DNA from: Pseudoduganella rivuli | Lineage (GTDB): Bacteria; Pseudomonadota; Gammaproteobacteria; Burkholderiales; Burkholderiaceae_D | DNA: 64,000 nt | NCBI RefSeq assembly: GCF_009674485.1 | Contig: NZ_WKJJ01000004.1 | Location: forward strand, 239,076 to 303,075 | Direction: 5' to 3' | Shown here: piece after piece, positions 62,939 to 64,000 of the stretch | How the letters are laid out: every line of letters starts with the position of its first letter | Numbering within the stretch: position 1 is the first letter of the stretch | Made by a program: the position numbers and the translations under genes | Notes under the pieces: model-generated | The model's input: only the letters and a program-made list of their open reading frames with translations | The model's database searches: none | What the model was told of the DNA's origin: nothing

Positions 62939-64000
62939 GTACCCAGCGGGCGGATGTCATCATCATCGGCGGCGGCATCATGGGCGCCGCCACGGCCTTC
63001 TTTTTGCGCAAGCGCGGCGTGTCCGTCATCCTGCTGGAGCGGGGCCTGATCGGGCAGCAAGCCAGCGGCGTGAACTTCGGCAATGTGCGCCGCCAGGGCC
63101 GCCACCTGGATCAAATGCCGCTCGCCAACCGGTCGCGCGAAATTTGGGGCAAGCTCAAGGAATTGATCGGCGATGATGCCGAATTCCTGTTAAGCGGCCA
63201 CCTGCGTGTCGGCTACCGGCCGGAACACGTGGGGCGCATGGAGCAGCACGTGCTGGACACTAATCCTTACGGCCTCGGCTTGCAGATGCTGAATGCGCAG
63301 GCCGTCCACAAGCGCTTCCCTTACCTTGGAAAGGATGTCATTGCGGGCAGCTATGCCCCCAACGATGGCCACGCCAATCCGCGCCTGGCCGCGCCCGCGT
63401 TTGGCCGTGCCGCCGTGCGGGAAGGTGCGCAAGTGTATGAAAACACCGACATCGTGCACGTCGAAAAGGAGTCCGAAGGCTTTCGCGTGACTGCGGCCGA
63501 TGGCCGCATTTTCCGTGCGCCGGTGGCGCTGGTAACGGCCGGCGCCTGGGCCAACCGCATCAGCACCAGCTTTGGCGAACCGGTGCCGGTCTTGCCGAAA
63601 GGGCCGCAGATGGCGGTGACCGAGCCGGTACCGTACGCGATCGCGCCGGTGATCGGCGTGGCGACCGACCAGATGGCGGAAGGGATTTATTTCCGCCAGG
63701 TGACCCGAGGCAATATCGTGTTTGGCGGCTGTGCCCGCGAAGAGGTCGACCTGGACCGGCGGCGCGCCTGCGTCAATCCGCGCAACACGCTGCATCAGTT
63801 CAGGGAGCTGCAGCGCGTGGTGCCGGCACTGAAAAACCTGAGCATTATCCGGGTCTGGAGCGGGATCGAGGGTTATACCGAGGATGACCGGCCCGTCATC
63901 GGGCCAAGTACGCGCGTGCCCGGCCTGTACTATGCGTTCGGCTTCAATGGCGAGGGCTTCCAGCTGGGGCCGGGCGTGGGCGACGTGATGGCGGAGCTGA
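62935..64000 (+). CDS. DAO-family FAD oxidoreductase, catalytic beta subunit, copy 2 (runs off the right edge)
   Basis: 355 codons are visible and open at the right edge; copy 1 has 380, so about 25 are missing. It shows GGGIMG, QQASGVNFGNVRRQGR, and IRVWSGIEGYTEDDRPVIGP. Its ATG overlaps the alpha-subunit stop. It has diverged more from copy 1 than the alpha subunits have (e.g. HLDQMPLA versus SVEELPLS), which suggests a shift in substrate preference. Confidence 0.88.
   Translation, partial: MSTQRADVIIIGGGIMGAATAFFLRKRGVSVILLERGLIGQQASGVNFGNVRRQGRHLDQMPLANRSREIWGKLKELIGDDAEFLLSGHLRVGYRPEHVGRMEQHVLDTNPYGLGLQMLNAQAVHKRFPYLGKDVIAGSYAPNDGHANPRLAAPAFGRAAVREGAQVYENTDIVHVEKESEGFRVTAADGRIFRAPVALVTAGAWANRISTSFGEPVPVLPKGPQMAVTEPVPYAIAPVIGVATDQMAEGIYFRQVTRGNIVFGGCAREEVDLDRRRACVNPRNTLHQFRELQRVVPALKNLSIIRVWSGIEGYTEDDRPVIGPSTRVPGLYYAFGFNGEGFQLGPGVGDVMAEL

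Noticed and set aside
1..64000. CRISPR arrays, tRNA or rRNA genes, insertion sequences
   Set aside because: No regularly spaced repeats, cloverleaf-like sequences or transposase motifs were found by reading. The repeats present are gene duplications and hairpins.

Overview
This is a GC-rich, gene-dense chromosomal segment with 46 protein genes. It suggests a Gram-negative betaproteobacterium, most likely Oxalobacteraceae (Massilia/Duganella/Telluria-like). The reasons are a Burkholderia-type porin, two TonB-dependent receptors, a PEP-CTERM protein and the overall codon style. The taxonomic call is inference. No rRNA, tRNA, CRISPR array, transposase or replication origin was seen.

Region A (1-12.9 kb, minus strand) is a biosynthetic operon. 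A 2376-residue megasynthase carries two PfaD/nitronate-monooxygenase-like barrels, KS, AT, two ACPs and KR. A 1487-residue partner carries KS, AT, DH and a phosphopantetheinyl transferase. A free ACP, an alpha/beta hydrolase and the start of a UGT-like glycosyltransferase follow. Together they resemble a compact PUFA-synthase or enediyne-like 'secondary lipid' system with a probably glycosylated product.

Region B (13-28 kb) is mixed: a degenerate hydroxyacyl-CoA-dehydrogenase-like protein; an AT-rich secreted metzincin with a ricin-type lectin tail, lying between two perfect inverted repeats; a TonB receptor with a prolyl oligopeptidase; a PEP-CTERM protein; a stand-alone FtsZ paralogue lacking the canonical C-terminal peptide; argC; and an operon of tartrate/malate-type dehydrogenase, semialdehyde dehydrogenase and M14-type deacylase. 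An MCP and acetyl-CoA synthetase lead into the next region.

Region C (31.6-64 kb and beyond) is a large amino-compound catabolic island built from repeated gene classes: three two-domain GNATs, three Lrp/AsnC regulators, three type II HAD hydrolases, two class III PLP enzymes, and two copies of a three-subunit [2Fe-2S]/FAD/FAD amine dehydrogenase. It also has an aldehyde dehydrogenase, an alanine-racemase-family protein, a PuuB-like oxidase, a complete peptide-type ABC importer, a bicupin, a porin, a TonB receptor with a DUF4198 partner, and a kinase overlapping a phospho-lyase. The last pair resembles hydroxylysine kinase with 5-phosphohydroxylysine phospho-lyase. Near-identical upstream elements recur in front of several of these operons, which suggests one local regulon. 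A plausible flow is outer-membrane entry (porin), ABC import, racemisation or oxidation by the flavin dehydrogenases, phosphorylation and phospho-elimination, then aldehyde oxidation. The substrate is not proven.
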